Both the position numbers and the translations under genes were made by a program. This document shows, piece by piece, positions 44,969 to 53,371 of a DNA stretch of 64,000 bases. Every line of letters begins with the position of its first letter. Position 1 is the stretch's first letter. The notes beneath the pieces were generated by a model. That model made no database searches and had not been told where the DNA came from. It worked only from the letters and a program-made list of their open reading frames with translations. The stretch lies in assembly GCF_001317345.1 (NCBI RefSeq), contig NZ_JXCG01000003.1, forward strand, positions 62,001 to 126,000. Reading direction: 5' to 3'. Origin of the DNA: Thermococcus sp. EP1. Its GTDB lineage: Archaea; Methanobacteriota_B; Thermococci; Thermococcales; Thermococcaceae.

Positions 44969-45808
44969 CTATGGCTTAAAAGCCACAACTCCTAGGGCTT
45001 CCTCAGCCCGTCTCACTTTTATAAATCCAACTTTTCTTAGTCTTTCCATGACACCTTTTTGCAAGTCTTTTCGCCTGTACTTACCTCCAGGCTTGCCTAC
45101 GTAGTGAAAAATCCTTCCTTTTGGTTTCAGGACTCTAAACAGTTCTTTATAGAACTCCTCACTGTAAAGATGTCCAGCTAGAGAAAATCTAGGAGGGTCA
45201 TGAATGACTATGTCAAAGGTTTTATCGCTGAATCTTCGGATGATCTCAAATGAATCTCCTTGAATCACTTGAATATTTTGGGAGCTAAAAAGTTCTGAAC
45301 TCCAGGGGTTTAAATGGGCCAGTTCAATGACATTGGGGTCTTTTTCAATAGTCATCACATAGGCACCACGTTTTGCACTTTCTATAGCTGTATATCCTAA
45401 TCCCATACAAGTATCTAAAACAAAATCTCCTTCTTGAGGATTTACAGTATCTACTTTACTTCTTGTGTCTTTTAGTGGATTTGTGTCTTTGGTACGATGC
45501 ATTCTAATTCCATTTATTTCTATTGTGGGGGGAATTGTTGGAACTAGTTTGTAAAATCCATTGCGAGCTATTGCAGCCTTGTATACGTGTCCATCTTTTA
45601 TGAAATAAACAGTGTTTTCATCTTTTGCTATCTTTTTAAGAACACTCTTTTCAACTTCATCTCCGTTAGGAAATATTACTTTGTTTTCTTTAACAACAAT
45701 CGTGTGAGTTCTGTTTGTTTTTCTTAAGTCTAAGTTTACTCTCACTTCACCACTCAGGAGCAGTAGCCTTCTGGCTTCTCTAAAGGTAAGGAAGTATATT
45801 TCCTCCAT
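44969..45808 (-). CDS. predicted archaeal methyltransferase (COG2521)
   Basis: A 279-residue protein with an N-terminal beta domain (residues 1-110) and a Rossmann methyltransferase domain: VLDTCMGLGYTAIESAKRG (motif I), VMTIEKDPNVIELAHLNPWS, IQVIQGDSFEIIRRF and FDIVIHDPPRFSLAGHLYSEEFY, where DPPR is motif IV of the N-directed class. HYVGKPGGKYRRKDLQKGV follows. The substrate is unknown; some relatives aminopropylate polyamines instead. The start at the ATG 45808 follows a weak GTGAGA site. Confidence 0.85.
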   Translation of the reverse strand: MEEIYFLTFREARRLLLLSGEVRVNLDLRKTNRTHTIVVKENKVIFPNGDEVEKSVLKKIAKDENTVYFIKDGHVYKAAIARNGFYKLVPTIPPTIEINGIRMHRTKDTNPLKDTRSKVDTVNPQEGDFVLDTCMGLGYTAIESAKRGAYVMTIEKDPNVIELAHLNPWSSELFSSQNIQVIQGDSFEIIRRFSDKTFDIVIHDPPRFSLAGHLYSEEFYKELFRVLKPKGRIFHYVGKPGGKYRRKDLQKGVMERLRKVGFIKVRRAEEALGVVAFKP

Positions 45809-45854
45809 GTTTCTCACAACTTAGAAAAGAAAATAGAGATTAAAAAGCTTTTAG

Positions 45855-46790
45855 TCATCCAATAACTCTCTCAAAAACTCGTTCAAAGTTCTTGAATACG
45901 ATTGCTTCAATTTCCTTTTTGCTGAAAATATCTTCTAAGGCCCTTATTAATTTAGGGATATCACTTTCATTTTCGAATCCCTTAACTCGTTTTCCACTTT
46001 GGTTTCCGAGGTAGTAAACGAAATCGAATCCAAAGCCTACATATCTATACCCCACCAAATCAATTATGTATTTGAGGTGGTTTATCATTTTGTTGAGCGT
46101 TGGGACTTCAGGGTCTATAAAACTTGGAATAGCATTAATCCCAATTACTCCATCTCTTTCGGCTATTGCTTTTATCTGTTCATCTTTTAAATTCCTTGAG
46201 TGTTTGCATAAGGAATATGCATTTGAATGAGAGGCTATAACGGGAAAAGCTGTTGTTTCAATCACATCCCAAAAGCCATTTTCATTAATGTGGCTAATAT
46301 CGATGAGTATTCCAAGCTCTTCCGCTTTCCCTAAAACTTCAACTCCAAAGTTTGTGAGTCCCCCTTTGGTTCGTTCAAGAACACCATCACCAATGGCATT
46401 TCTAAGATTCCAGGTGAGTGTTAGGACCCGTACACCCAAATTGTAGAAGACTTCAAGCAGGTCTAGGCTGTCTTCTATAGGTTCTCCGCCTTCTAATCCT
46501 AGCCAAAGTGCTACTTTGTTATCTTTAATTGCTTCTTGCATTTCAGTGACATTTGTCACGAAAACAAAACTTGGACTTTCTATAATATCCGTGTGTAGAT
46601 TATTTATAACCTCAAGTGCATATCTGAGTGCAGTGGCTCTCTTTTCGGGCCTGCTCCAGACGGCCATTACTCTGGAGGTTATATGTCCACTAAAAAATTT
46701 GGAGAATTCAGTTTCTAGAACAGCGCTTCTTCCCTTTTTTCGTTCTTCATAAATATAAGTAGGCAAATCTGAATGAACATCAAAAATCAT
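45855..46790 (-). CDS. membrane-dipeptidase-type peptidase (family M19)
   Basis: A 311-residue TIM-barrel zinc dipeptidase of the renal dipeptidase family: FDVHSDLP with the first ligands, LGLEGGEPIEDSLDLLEVFY with the bridging Glu, LTLTWNLRNAIGDGV, IDISHINENGFWDV, VIASHSNAYSLCKHSRNL and YVGFGFDFVYYLG. No signal peptide, so it is cytosolic. GGTGAT lies 4 bases before the ATG at 46790. Confidence 0.9.
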   Translation of the reverse strand: MIFDVHSDLPTYIYEERKKGRSAVLETEFSKFFSGHITSRVMAVWSRPEKRATALRYALEVINNLHTDIIESPSFVFVTNVTEMQEAIKDNKVALWLGLEGGEPIEDSLDLLEVFYNLGVRVLTLTWNLRNAIGDGVLERTKGGLTNFGVEVLGKAEELGILIDISHINENGFWDVIETTAFPVIASHSNAYSLCKHSRNLKDEQIKAIAERDGVIGINAIPSFIDPEVPTLNKMINHLKYIIDLVGYRYVGFGFDFVYYLGNQSGKRVKGFENESDIPKLIRALEDIFSKKEIEAIVFKNFERVFERVIG

Positions 46791-46808
46791 TTTCATCACC
46801 ATTCTTCC

Positions 46809-47879
46809 TCAATACTTTATCATTTTCTTGAGTTCAATCAAAGTGGAAAGGCGCGTGTCCTCATCCGGTATCATTTCAGCGAGTTTTAAGGCTCCTTCTA
46901 TCTCACCGCTTTTTAACATACCAATACTAATCTCTCTCATGATTTCTGAACGAACGTAGGTATCCTCTATTTTCACAGAAAGCTTTAGGGCTTTTTCGAA
47001 ACGTTCTAGGTTTATTAGGAGCCTAATAATGTACTTTAGTAAGTTTGGAGAAAATGTGATTTTGTTGAGATATTTAAGTGCAGAATCTACAATTTGGTTA
47101 TAACCGAGAGTTTCATTCTTTTTCATCCAGAGTGCAATTTCTAAAAGACCTGTGATCATCTTCTCCTCATCAAATTTTCTGATAACCAGTTTTGTGGCAT
47201 ATACGTATTTCCCTTCTCTAACGGCATTTCTGATTTCTGGAAGTCCTACAGTAGTAAGCGTCTTCGCTAGATCAAGTTTTTTCTCAACAGTGGCAGCTTT
47301 TGCAGGGACATGAAGTTTCTCAAATAAGTCGTGAGCTCGTTCGTAAAAGGTAATAGCTTCCTGAGAAGGTAGTCTATCTCCAACTCTCTCCATCATATCT
47401 CCGAGATCTAGTAGATACTCAGTTTTTTTCACATAGTTGATTTTTAGATTCACTATTATGTCAAAAATCCTCTCAAAGAGTTCAAATGAAAGCTCTACTA
47501 ATCCAGAGATACCCATATAGTATGCTATCTCCTCTAAGGGCTTTATTCTTGTTTCTGGGTTTTTAATTTTCTCTGTTTCTTTTATAGCGTCTTCAAAAAG
47601 ACTCATGCTATAATCAACATCTCCCACTAGGAAGTATACTGAGGCAATGTCTGCAAGAGCGATTGCTTTTTCTCTTTTGTCCTTTATTTTTTCAGAAAAA
47701 TATTCCGCGTCTTCTAAGAAGCTATATGTTGCTGTGGGATCTGTATAAAAAGCTTCCCTGGCCATACTGCTTAGAGCTAGAACTTTTTCTAAATTATCTT
47801 TTAATTGGCGAACGAGCTCTAAAGCCTCTTCATACCTTTTGTTCTTTACTAGATACACAATGTCTTCAATTTTGACCAT
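46809..47879 (-). CDS. TPR-like alpha-helical repeat protein, unknown
   Basis: A 356-residue all-helical protein. Repeated pairs such as KRYEEALELVRQLKD, YFLVGDVDYSMSLFEDAIKETE, LINLERFEKALKLSVKIED and LKSGEIEGALKLAEMIPDED have the A-L-A spacing of TPR-like solenoids and are expected to bind protein partners. No enzyme motif. Thermococcales carry many such proteins; the function is unknown. It lies 19 bases before the M19 gene on the same strand. Confidence 0.75.
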   Translation of the reverse strand: MVKIEDIVYLVKNKRYEEALELVRQLKDNLEKVLALSSMAREAFYTDPTATYSFLEDAEYFSEKIKDKREKAIALADIASVYFLVGDVDYSMSLFEDAIKETEKIKNPETRIKPLEEIAYYMGISGLVELSFELFERIFDIIVNLKINYVKKTEYLLDLGDMMERVGDRLPSQEAITFYERAHDLFEKLHVPAKAATVEKKLDLAKTLTTVGLPEIRNAVREGKYVYATKLVIRKFDEEKMITGLLEIALWMKKNETLGYNQIVDSALKYLNKITFSPNLLKYIIRLLINLERFEKALKLSVKIEDTYVRSEIMREISIGMLKSGEIEGALKLAEMIPDEDTRLSTLIELKKMIKY

Positions 47880-47950
47880 GGTTACCAAAAATTATATTTG
47901 ATAAACAAGTTAATAAACATTGTTGATTTTTATTTGGTGGGGAGGCAAAA

Positions 47951-48502
47951 ATGCTCACTCTGTCATTATACAATTCATATGATCCAAAAAAGATTCATGA
48001 GGCCCATTTAAGGGCAATTGCTAGGGCAGCACCAATTTGTTATGCTTTTAATTTCCATCTTGCACTTGTAGGGTTCCCATTTGAGAAGAAAAAACCAGCG
48101 GAGATTGCTATGGAGATATCGGAAAATACTACAATAGGGGAAAGTGGTAAATATCTTCTGGAATTAGCAAAGAGTAATAAGTTTCACATTCTAGAATTCC
48201 CTAAATCAGGCTTTCCTCCGCAGTTTGGTAATGTGGTCGCGACCACGAGAAAACCAGATGAGAACAAAGAAATCTCCTCGCATCAACTTGCCCAACGAGC
48301 GCTTAGAGGAGAAAGCTTTATGTTAGTTGTAGGTCTCGGAAGACATGGTTTACCGAAGGAAATATTTAAGTTAGCTAGATATCATTTGGATATAACTGAT
48401 GGAAAAAGAATCAGCCTAGAGACGTGTACTGCAATTGGCTCAATACCAACAAAAATTAGAACACTAATGGAGGCATTGAAATGGCGGAAAGGAATTTACT
48501 AG
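47951..48502 (+). CDS. DUF531 family protein (SPOUT-like)
   Basis: A 183-residue archaeal DUF531 protein. HEAHLRAIARAAPICYAFNF opens it and LVVGLGRHGLPKEIFKLARYHLDITDGKRISLETCTAIGSIP closes it. The last block looks like the trefoil-knot SAM site of SPOUT methyltransferases (glycine loop, then I-S-L-x-T-x-x-A), so an RNA methyltransferase role is plausible but unproven. GGGGAGG lies 5 bases before the ATG. It overlaps the signal peptidase gene by 22 bases. Confidence 0.82.
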   Translation: MLTLSLYNSYDPKKIHEAHLRAIARAAPICYAFNFHLALVGFPFEKKKPAEIAMEISENTTIGESGKYLLELAKSNKFHILEFPKSGFPPQFGNVVATTRKPDENKEISSHQLAQRALRGESFMLVVGLGRHGLPKEIFKLARYHLDITDGKRISLETCTAIGSIPTKIRTLMEALKWRKGIY

Positions 48503-48993
48503 GTGGTTGGAAGGCCGATGCTGCGTTTTTGCTTATTAGTTTGGTGGTAGTCTTCATGGTGCATAGTGGGTTAAAGGTGGCGCTTCACACAGATTCGCCC
48601 TTAGTCATTGTAATAAGTGGTTCTATGGAACCAACTTTCTATAGAGGGGATGTGGTACTTCTTAAAGGAGTACCCTCTAGTGAAATAAAAGTAGGGGATG
48701 TGGTGGTCTATAGGCGTCCATATACAAAGTATCCAATAATTCACAGAGTTAGAAAGATTCTAGAGTACAATGGAAAAAGGTGTTTTGTTATACAGGGGGA
48801 CAATAACTGGGTTCATGACTTTTATCCCCTTGATATTAATGAGTTCCCATATCTAAAGAGTTATCTTCCACTGGCTGAAGGTGACGTGCTTCCATGTATT
48901 CCGGAAGAGGCTATTGAATCAAAAGCTTTGTTAGTATTTCCGAAAATAGGATATCTTCCGTTAATCGTAAGGGAGAAGCTTGGTTTAGGATAA
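48481..48993 (+). CDS. archaeal signal peptidase I
   Basis: A 170-residue S26 signal peptidase. One N-terminal helix (AAFLLISLVVVFMVHSGL) is followed by VIVISGSMEPTFYRGDVVLL with the nucleophile Ser, VGDVVVYRRPYTKYPIIHRV with the His that replaces the bacterial Lys, and CFVIQGDNN with the acidic residue. It cuts signal peptides at the outer membrane face. The start lies inside the end of the DUF531 gene, so translation is probably coupled. Confidence 0.92.
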   Translation: MAERNLLGGWKADAAFLLISLVVVFMVHSGLKVALHTDSPLVIVISGSMEPTFYRGDVVLLKGVPSSEIKVGDVVVYRRPYTKYPIIHRVRKILEYNGKRCFVIQGDNNWVHDFYPLDINEFPYLKSYLPLAEGDVLPCIPEEAIESKALLVFPKIGYLPLIVREKLGLG

Positions 48994-49039
48994 CAAAATT
49001 AAGCAATCAGTTATGAGTAAGGATGAGGGAGGTAGTGGG

Positions 49040-49789
49040 ATGAGATTTATTCCTCTGATTGTTGCAAAGCCTGAGATTCAAATGGCTATGGATGAAGCTA
49101 TATTAAAGGCAAGAATCGAGGGGAAAGTCGAAGATACTGTCAGGCTTTATATTTTCAAACCGAGTTCCATTACAATAGGTAGATTTCAAAGTGTTGAGTA
49201 TGATGTAAACTTAGAAAAGTGCAAAGAGCTGGGGATTCCAGTGGTGAGGAGAATAACTGGTGGTGGGAGTGTTTTTCATGATCAATATGGAGAGATAACA
49301 TATAGTGTTATTATAAGAGAAGACTTTCACGAGAGTTTAAAAAATGTTGATGAAAGTTATAGGTTCCTTGCAAGTCCACTTGTTGAGGTTATAAAGGAAC
49401 TTGGTCTCGATGGCAGGTTTTCAGGTTTAAATGATATAGTTGCTAACGGAAAAAAGATAAGCGGGTCTGCTCAAACTAGGAAAAAAGGAGTTATTTTACA
49501 ACATGGTACATTAATGTATGCTACACGTCTCGATATTCTTGCCTCGGTTCTTAAAGTCTCTCAAAAGAAACTTCAAGATAAAGGCATCACGAGTATATGG
49601 GAACGAGTCACAACATTAGAACGAGAGGGAGTCAAACTTTCTAGAGAGGAAGTTTATACCCTTTTGAAAATGAAGTTCTTTGAAAAGTTTCCTCTTAAGG
49701 AGGATAAGCTAACTGATTATGAATTGGAACTTGTGGAAGAGCTGATAGAAGAAAAGTATGGCAATGAGGGCTGGAATTTTCAAAGATAG
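49040..49789 (+). CDS. lplA: lipoate-protein ligase A
   Basis: A 249-residue ligase of the LplA N-terminal type. PSSITIGRFQSVEYDVNLEKC, VVRRITGGGSVFHDQYGEITYSVI and DIVANGKKISGSAQTRKKGVILQHGTLMY are the lipoyl-AMP-forming and lysine-binding blocks (catalytic Lys in NGKKISG). The C-terminal LplB domain of the E. coli type is absent, as in other archaeal bipartite ligases; no lplB was noticed here. The ATG at 49040 follows GGAGGT by 6 bases. Confidence 0.92.
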   Translation: MRFIPLIVAKPEIQMAMDEAILKARIEGKVEDTVRLYIFKPSSITIGRFQSVEYDVNLEKCKELGIPVVRRITGGGSVFHDQYGEITYSVIIREDFHESLKNVDESYRFLASPLVEVIKELGLDGRFSGLNDIVANGKKISGSAQTRKKGVILQHGTLMYATRLDILASVLKVSQKKLQDKGITSIWERVTTLEREGVKLSREEVYTLLKMKFFEKFPLKEDKLTDYELELVEELIEEKYGNEGWNFQR

Positions 49790-49846
49790 TGCTCAGCGAT
49801 CACCTAACCTTCCTCATCCCTCGGTTCGCCCATCAATCATCATTGC
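49790..49846 (-). ncRNA. probable C/D box sRNA (2'-O-methylation guide)
   Basis: Read on the minus strand: box C AUGAUGA (49837-49843), a 12-base guide UUGAUGGGCGAA, box D' CCGA (49821-49824), box C' GAUGAGG (49812-49818), a 15-base guide AAGGUUAGGUGAUCG, then box D CUGA (49793-49796). Spacing and size (about 57 bases) are those of archaeal C/D sRNAs. It sits directly after the stop of lplA, antisense to the spacer. The first guide is complementary to a UUCGCCCAU-type 23S segment as I remember it; target not verified. Confidence 0.68.
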
Positions 49847-49928
49847 ATTTTTATATTGGTATCTTTTCTTTTTAAGGATATGCACTATCTTTTTAAACTC
49901 CCTTTAGAAGTGAAATCTGGTGGAGAGA

Positions 49929-51062
49929 ATGGTGGATTTAATCACAGTGGTGGCAGTGATCATTGGTTTTTGGGGGATACTTTATATCATTGGGAAGAAT
50001 TATCGAGAGGAAAAAGAAGAAGGTCTGCAAATTGATTTTTTTGTTGCTTTATGGAGAACCAAACGTTTTGTGGATTTTATAGATCAAGTGGGTACAAAAT
50101 TTAGGAAGTTCTGGAAAACTTACTCTACCCTCGCTATAGGGATTGGTTTTATAGGAATGGCATATGTGTTCTATACTCTGTTTAACTTGGCTTTACAAAG
50201 TCTTAAGACGAAAACGGCCACTCCTGGTGTTCAGCTCGTGATTCCAGGGATTACCATCCCCTTGTGGTATGGATTGGTCGGTCTAATTGTAGTTATGTTT
50301 GTCCATGAGCTTAGTCACGGGTTTGTTGCAAGAGCAGAAGGATTACCATTAAAATCTGTGGGTCTTGTGCTCTTTTTTGTAATTCCTGGGGCATTTGTTG
50401 AACCTGATGAAGAAGCACTCAATAAGGCATCGTTATTGAGTCGATTACGGGTATATGCTGCTGGTTCAATGGGGAATATCGTGGCGGCTTTTACTGCACT
50501 CTTGCTGTTGAGTTTTGTCTTGACTCCTATTATACAACCTGCAGGAGTTGAGATCTCAAATTTAGTTCCGGGGGGCCCTGCTCAGAACTATTTACAAAAA
50601 GGAGATGTTATAGTTAGTATAGATGGGCAAGAAATCAAGGCTGTGGAAGAGTTTTTTGACATAATGAATAAAACAACCGCCGGTCAAATGATAGAAGTTG
50701 AAGTACTTAGAAATGGTAATGTGTTAAAATTCAATATTTCCCTCGGTTCACATCCAGATAATCCCAAGAAGGGATATTTAGGGGTTTATCCGGCCCAATA
50801 CATAACTTCAAGGATAGGATTTGACACCATTATTCTTCCGATATCCTTCTCTCTGTACTGGATATACATACTTAACTTAGGTATAGGGTTAATGAACCTC
50901 TTTCCTATCATACCTTTAGATGGAGGAAAAATGTTGGATGATATTCTCAAGAGTTTCTTACCCTCGAAGGTAGCAAAGTCCATCACGTATCTTTTTGTGG
51001 GCATAGGACTGTTTCTATTGGCAATTAATCTATTTCCTGCTTTAAGAAACCTATTGGGGTGA
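49929..51062 (+). CDS. site-2 protease family intramembrane metalloprotease (M50) with PDZ domain
   Basis: A 377-residue membrane protease. MFVHELSHGFVARAEG (near 125-140) is the HExxH motif; NLFPIIPLDGGKML (near 325) carries the third ligand Asp. A PDZ domain (ISNLVPGGPAQNYLQKGDVIVSIDGQEI, about 205-275) is inserted between catalytic membrane segments. It probably cleaves membrane-bound regulators. GGTGGAGAGA precedes the ATG at 49929. The next gene starts 4 bases after its stop. Confidence 0.92.
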   Translation: MVDLITVVAVIIGFWGILYIIGKNYREEKEEGLQIDFFVALWRTKRFVDFIDQVGTKFRKFWKTYSTLAIGIGFIGMAYVFYTLFNLALQSLKTKTATPGVQLVIPGITIPLWYGLVGLIVVMFVHELSHGFVARAEGLPLKSVGLVLFFVIPGAFVEPDEEALNKASLLSRLRVYAAGSMGNIVAAFTALLLLSFVLTPIIQPAGVEISNLVPGGPAQNYLQKGDVIVSIDGQEIKAVEEFFDIMNKTTAGQMIEVEVLRNGNVLKFNISLGSHPDNPKKGYLGVYPAQYITSRIGFDTIILPISFSLYWIYILNLGIGLMNLFPIIPLDGGKMLDDILKSFLPSKVAKSITYLFVGIGLFLLAINLFPALRNLLG

Positions 51063-51066
51063 TTAT

Positions 51067-51579
51067 ATGATCCAAATAGCAATAGCTGGTTCAAGTGATT
51101 CCCAACCACTCCCAAAAGCTGTTGAAAAGGCAAAAGAGTTTGCTAGGGAGCTGGCTAAGTATAAGGATCGTGTTGTTCTACTTACTGGTGGCAGAGGAGG
51201 AATAATGGAGATTGTGAGCGAAGAGTTTACAAAACTCGGAGGCATTGTGATAGGAATACTCCCTGAAAAACAGGAAGGGAACAAGTTTAACACAATTAGG
51301 ATAAAGACAGGGATGGATTTTGTTGAGAGAAGTGCTATCATGCTTAACTCTGCAGACGTCTTGGTAGTTTTGGGTGGAGGAATTGGTACCATGGTGGAAG
51401 CATTAATGGCATATGACTACTCAAAGCCTATAGTTATCATAGTGGATACGGGATATGCAAGCGATAGATTAGAGCTTTTGGCTATTGATGGCTATTTCGA
51501 TCATAAAAAACTTGTAAAGGTTAAGTTTACAAAAAGTGTAAAAGAGGCTGTCAAGTTTGCTATAGAACTCGCTAAATAA
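51067..51579 (+). CDS. SLOG-family protein (TIGR00725 type)
   Basis: A 170-residue Rossmann-like protein: IQIAIAGSSDSQPLPKAVEKA, VVLLTGGRGGIMEIVSEE and DVLVVLGGGIGTMVEALMAY, the glycine-rich loop plus GGxGT of the LOG/TIGR00725 group. Relatives are nucleotide-ribose hydrolases or lysine-decarboxylase-like proteins; TIGR00725 itself is uncharacterised. GGTGAT lies 3 bases before the ATG. It overlaps the end of the convergent KaiC-like gene by 8 bases. Confidence 0.85.
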   Translation: MIQIAIAGSSDSQPLPKAVEKAKEFARELAKYKDRVVLLTGGRGGIMEIVSEEFTKLGGIVIGILPEKQEGNKFNTIRIKTGMDFVERSAIMLNSADVLVVLGGGIGTMVEALMAYDYSKPIVIIVDTGYASDRLELLAIDGYFDHKKLVKVKFTKSVKEAVKFAIELAK

Positions 51580-52306
51580 TTTTTATTCTCCCATTTTCTA
51601 GTTTGAAAATACGTGTTGTTGGCTTGAATTTGGGCAATGGGGATTTTCTAATGAACATTTTCTCTTCCACTTGTCCTTCTTGTGAACTGAAGTCTATTTG
51701 ATATTGACTATAAAGGGAGATCCATGAAAGGAATCTTTGAGAAACACGATCTCTATTAAGAAGAGTTATGTTTATTGGCCTTTTCCTTTTTTCATAAATG
51801 CGGGCGTTTTCCTTTGCTGCAAGATTCTTTTGGAGATTTCGGATTTCAGCTTCCTCTCCTATTAAAAATGCAAAACCATCTGCAGTTACTTGGATTCCAA
51901 TGGGTCTCTTGTCTTTTATTTGTTTTTCTAACATTCTTCTATAAATTCCCATAAATTTAGGAAGATACGTTTCAGGATCCATTTTTTCATAGAAAACATA
52001 TGGTTGTTGATACTCTATTCCGTAGAATGAAGCGAAAATGTCTATAACTCCCAACCTGTTCTTCTCTCCTTCTTCAAAGAGATCAAATTTTATTCGTTTT
52101 AATTCTAGATTGAGCATTGAGAGTGGAACTACCGAGTTTATTATAACTCCAAAGTCCCCTTCCTTTATTCTGTTTCTTAAGATTTCAAAAGCCAGAGTCC
52201 ATCCTTGGGAATAGGTGTCATAGGTGATGAGAAGGATACTGTCTTCTATAAGCCCTCCTCCAAGGGTTTCGTCCAATGATGGAATATTTGTTTTTATCAA
52301 TTCCAT
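51572..52306 (-). CDS. KaiC-like RecA-fold protein lacking the P-loop
   Basis: A 244-residue protein with the KaiC opening IPSLDETLGGGLIEDSILLITY, but the loop reads DTYSQGW instead of GxxGxGKT, so normal ATP hydrolysis is unlikely. Later strands (GDFGVIINSVVPLSMLN, NRLGVIDIFASFYG, IGIQVTADGFAFLIGEE) keep the fold. The function is unknown; degenerate KaiC proteins are common in Thermococcales and are thought to be regulatory. The ATG at 52306 follows GGTGAT by 4 bases. Confidence 0.78.
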   Translation of the reverse strand: MELIKTNIPSLDETLGGGLIEDSILLITYDTYSQGWTLAFEILRNRIKEGDFGVIINSVVPLSMLNLELKRIKFDLFEEGEKNRLGVIDIFASFYGIEYQQPYVFYEKMDPETYLPKFMGIYRRMLEKQIKDKRPIGIQVTADGFAFLIGEEAEIRNLQKNLAAKENARIYEKRKRPINITLLNRDRVSQRFLSWISLYSQYQIDFSSQEGQVEEKMFIRKSPLPKFKPTTRIFKLENGRIKII

Positions 52307-52421
52307 GGTAATCACCGCAAAAACTATTGATATAAGTTGGAGTGAAATTTATTTAAACTTTTTTGCTATGAGGAAAGGTTTTTTAAGAGATATTCTTTCT
52401 CTGCACTGAGGCGAGTGAAAG

Positions 52422-53369
52422 ATGAAGTGCACAAAATGTGGAAGGGATGCCGTATATTATGCTAAGTATGAAGGCAAGTTTTATTGTCACAAACATTTTA
52501 ATGAAATGGTCGAGAGCAAAGTAAAGCAAACTGTAAGGAAATACGCTTTGATTAAGAGAGGAGATAGAATAGCAGTTGGCGTGAGTGGTGGAAAGGATAG
52601 TGTTGTCTTGCTTCACATTCTCCACAAATTGAGCCAAAAGTTTCCGTTTGAAATAGTTGCGATCACCATAGATGAGGGAATAGAGGGTTACAGGCCCGAA
52701 AGTGTTGAGATTGCCAAGAGAAATGCTGAAAAACTTGGAATTGAGCATAGAATTTATTCGTTTAAAGAATATATTGGCTTCTCTCTGGATGAAACTGTCA
52801 GTATAATGGGGAGCTTTGAAAAACGAGAACGTGTGGGGGCCTGTTCTTATTGTGGCGTATGGAGGAGGTGGCTTATAAACTATGCGGCTCAAGATGTAGA
52901 AGCCGATAAACTAGCTGTTGGGCACAATCTAGATGATGAAGTGCAAATGTTTCTTATGAATATAATGAGAGGAGATGTTGCAAGACTTGGTAGGACTGGC
53001 CCATATTATGAGGTGATCCATGAGGGGCTTGTTCCAAGAATAAAACCCCTTAGAGAAGTTCCGGAGAAGGAAATAGTTCTCTATGCAATCTTAAACAACA
53101 TTGAAGCCGATTTTAGTGAATGTCCGTATGCTATAGAGGCCTTTAGAGCCGAAATAAGGGATTGGGTAAATGAAATGGAGGAGAAACATCCTGGAACCAA
53201 GTATCAAATTTTGAGGAGTTATGATAAAATGTTCCCTCTCCTGGCAAAGGCTTATGCTCATAGAGATCTTAATCGCTGTAAAATTTGTGGTCAACCTACA
53301 ACGGGGGAAATTTGTAAAGCATGCAATTTTAGACTTCAAGTTCAACAAAGGCAAAGAAAAAAGGAATAA
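52422..53369 (+). CDS. ttuA: tRNA-5-methyluridine(54) 2-sulfurtransferase TtuA
   Basis: A 315-residue PP-loop thiolase of the TtuA/TIGR00269 group, which makes 2-thio-ribothymidine at tRNA position 54 and stabilises tRNA at high temperature. An N-terminal zinc site (CTKCGRDA, FYCHKHF), the PP-loop VGVSGGKDSVVLLH (near 53-66), the iron-sulfur cysteines in GACSYCGVWRR and SECPYA, GHNLDDEVQMFLMNIMRGD, and a C-terminal zinc site (CKICGQPTTGEICKAC) are all present. Confidence 0.94.
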   Translation: MKCTKCGRDAVYYAKYEGKFYCHKHFNEMVESKVKQTVRKYALIKRGDRIAVGVSGGKDSVVLLHILHKLSQKFPFEIVAITIDEGIEGYRPESVEIAKRNAEKLGIEHRIYSFKEYIGFSLDETVSIMGSFEKRERVGACSYCGVWRRWLINYAAQDVEADKLAVGHNLDDEVQMFLMNIMRGDVARLGRTGPYYEVIHEGLVPRIKPLREVPEKEIVLYAILNNIEADFSECPYAIEAFRAEIRDWVNEMEEKHPGTKYQILRSYDKMFPLLAKAYAHRDLNRCKICGQPTTGEICKACNFRLQVQQRQRKKE

Positions 53370-53371
53370 TT

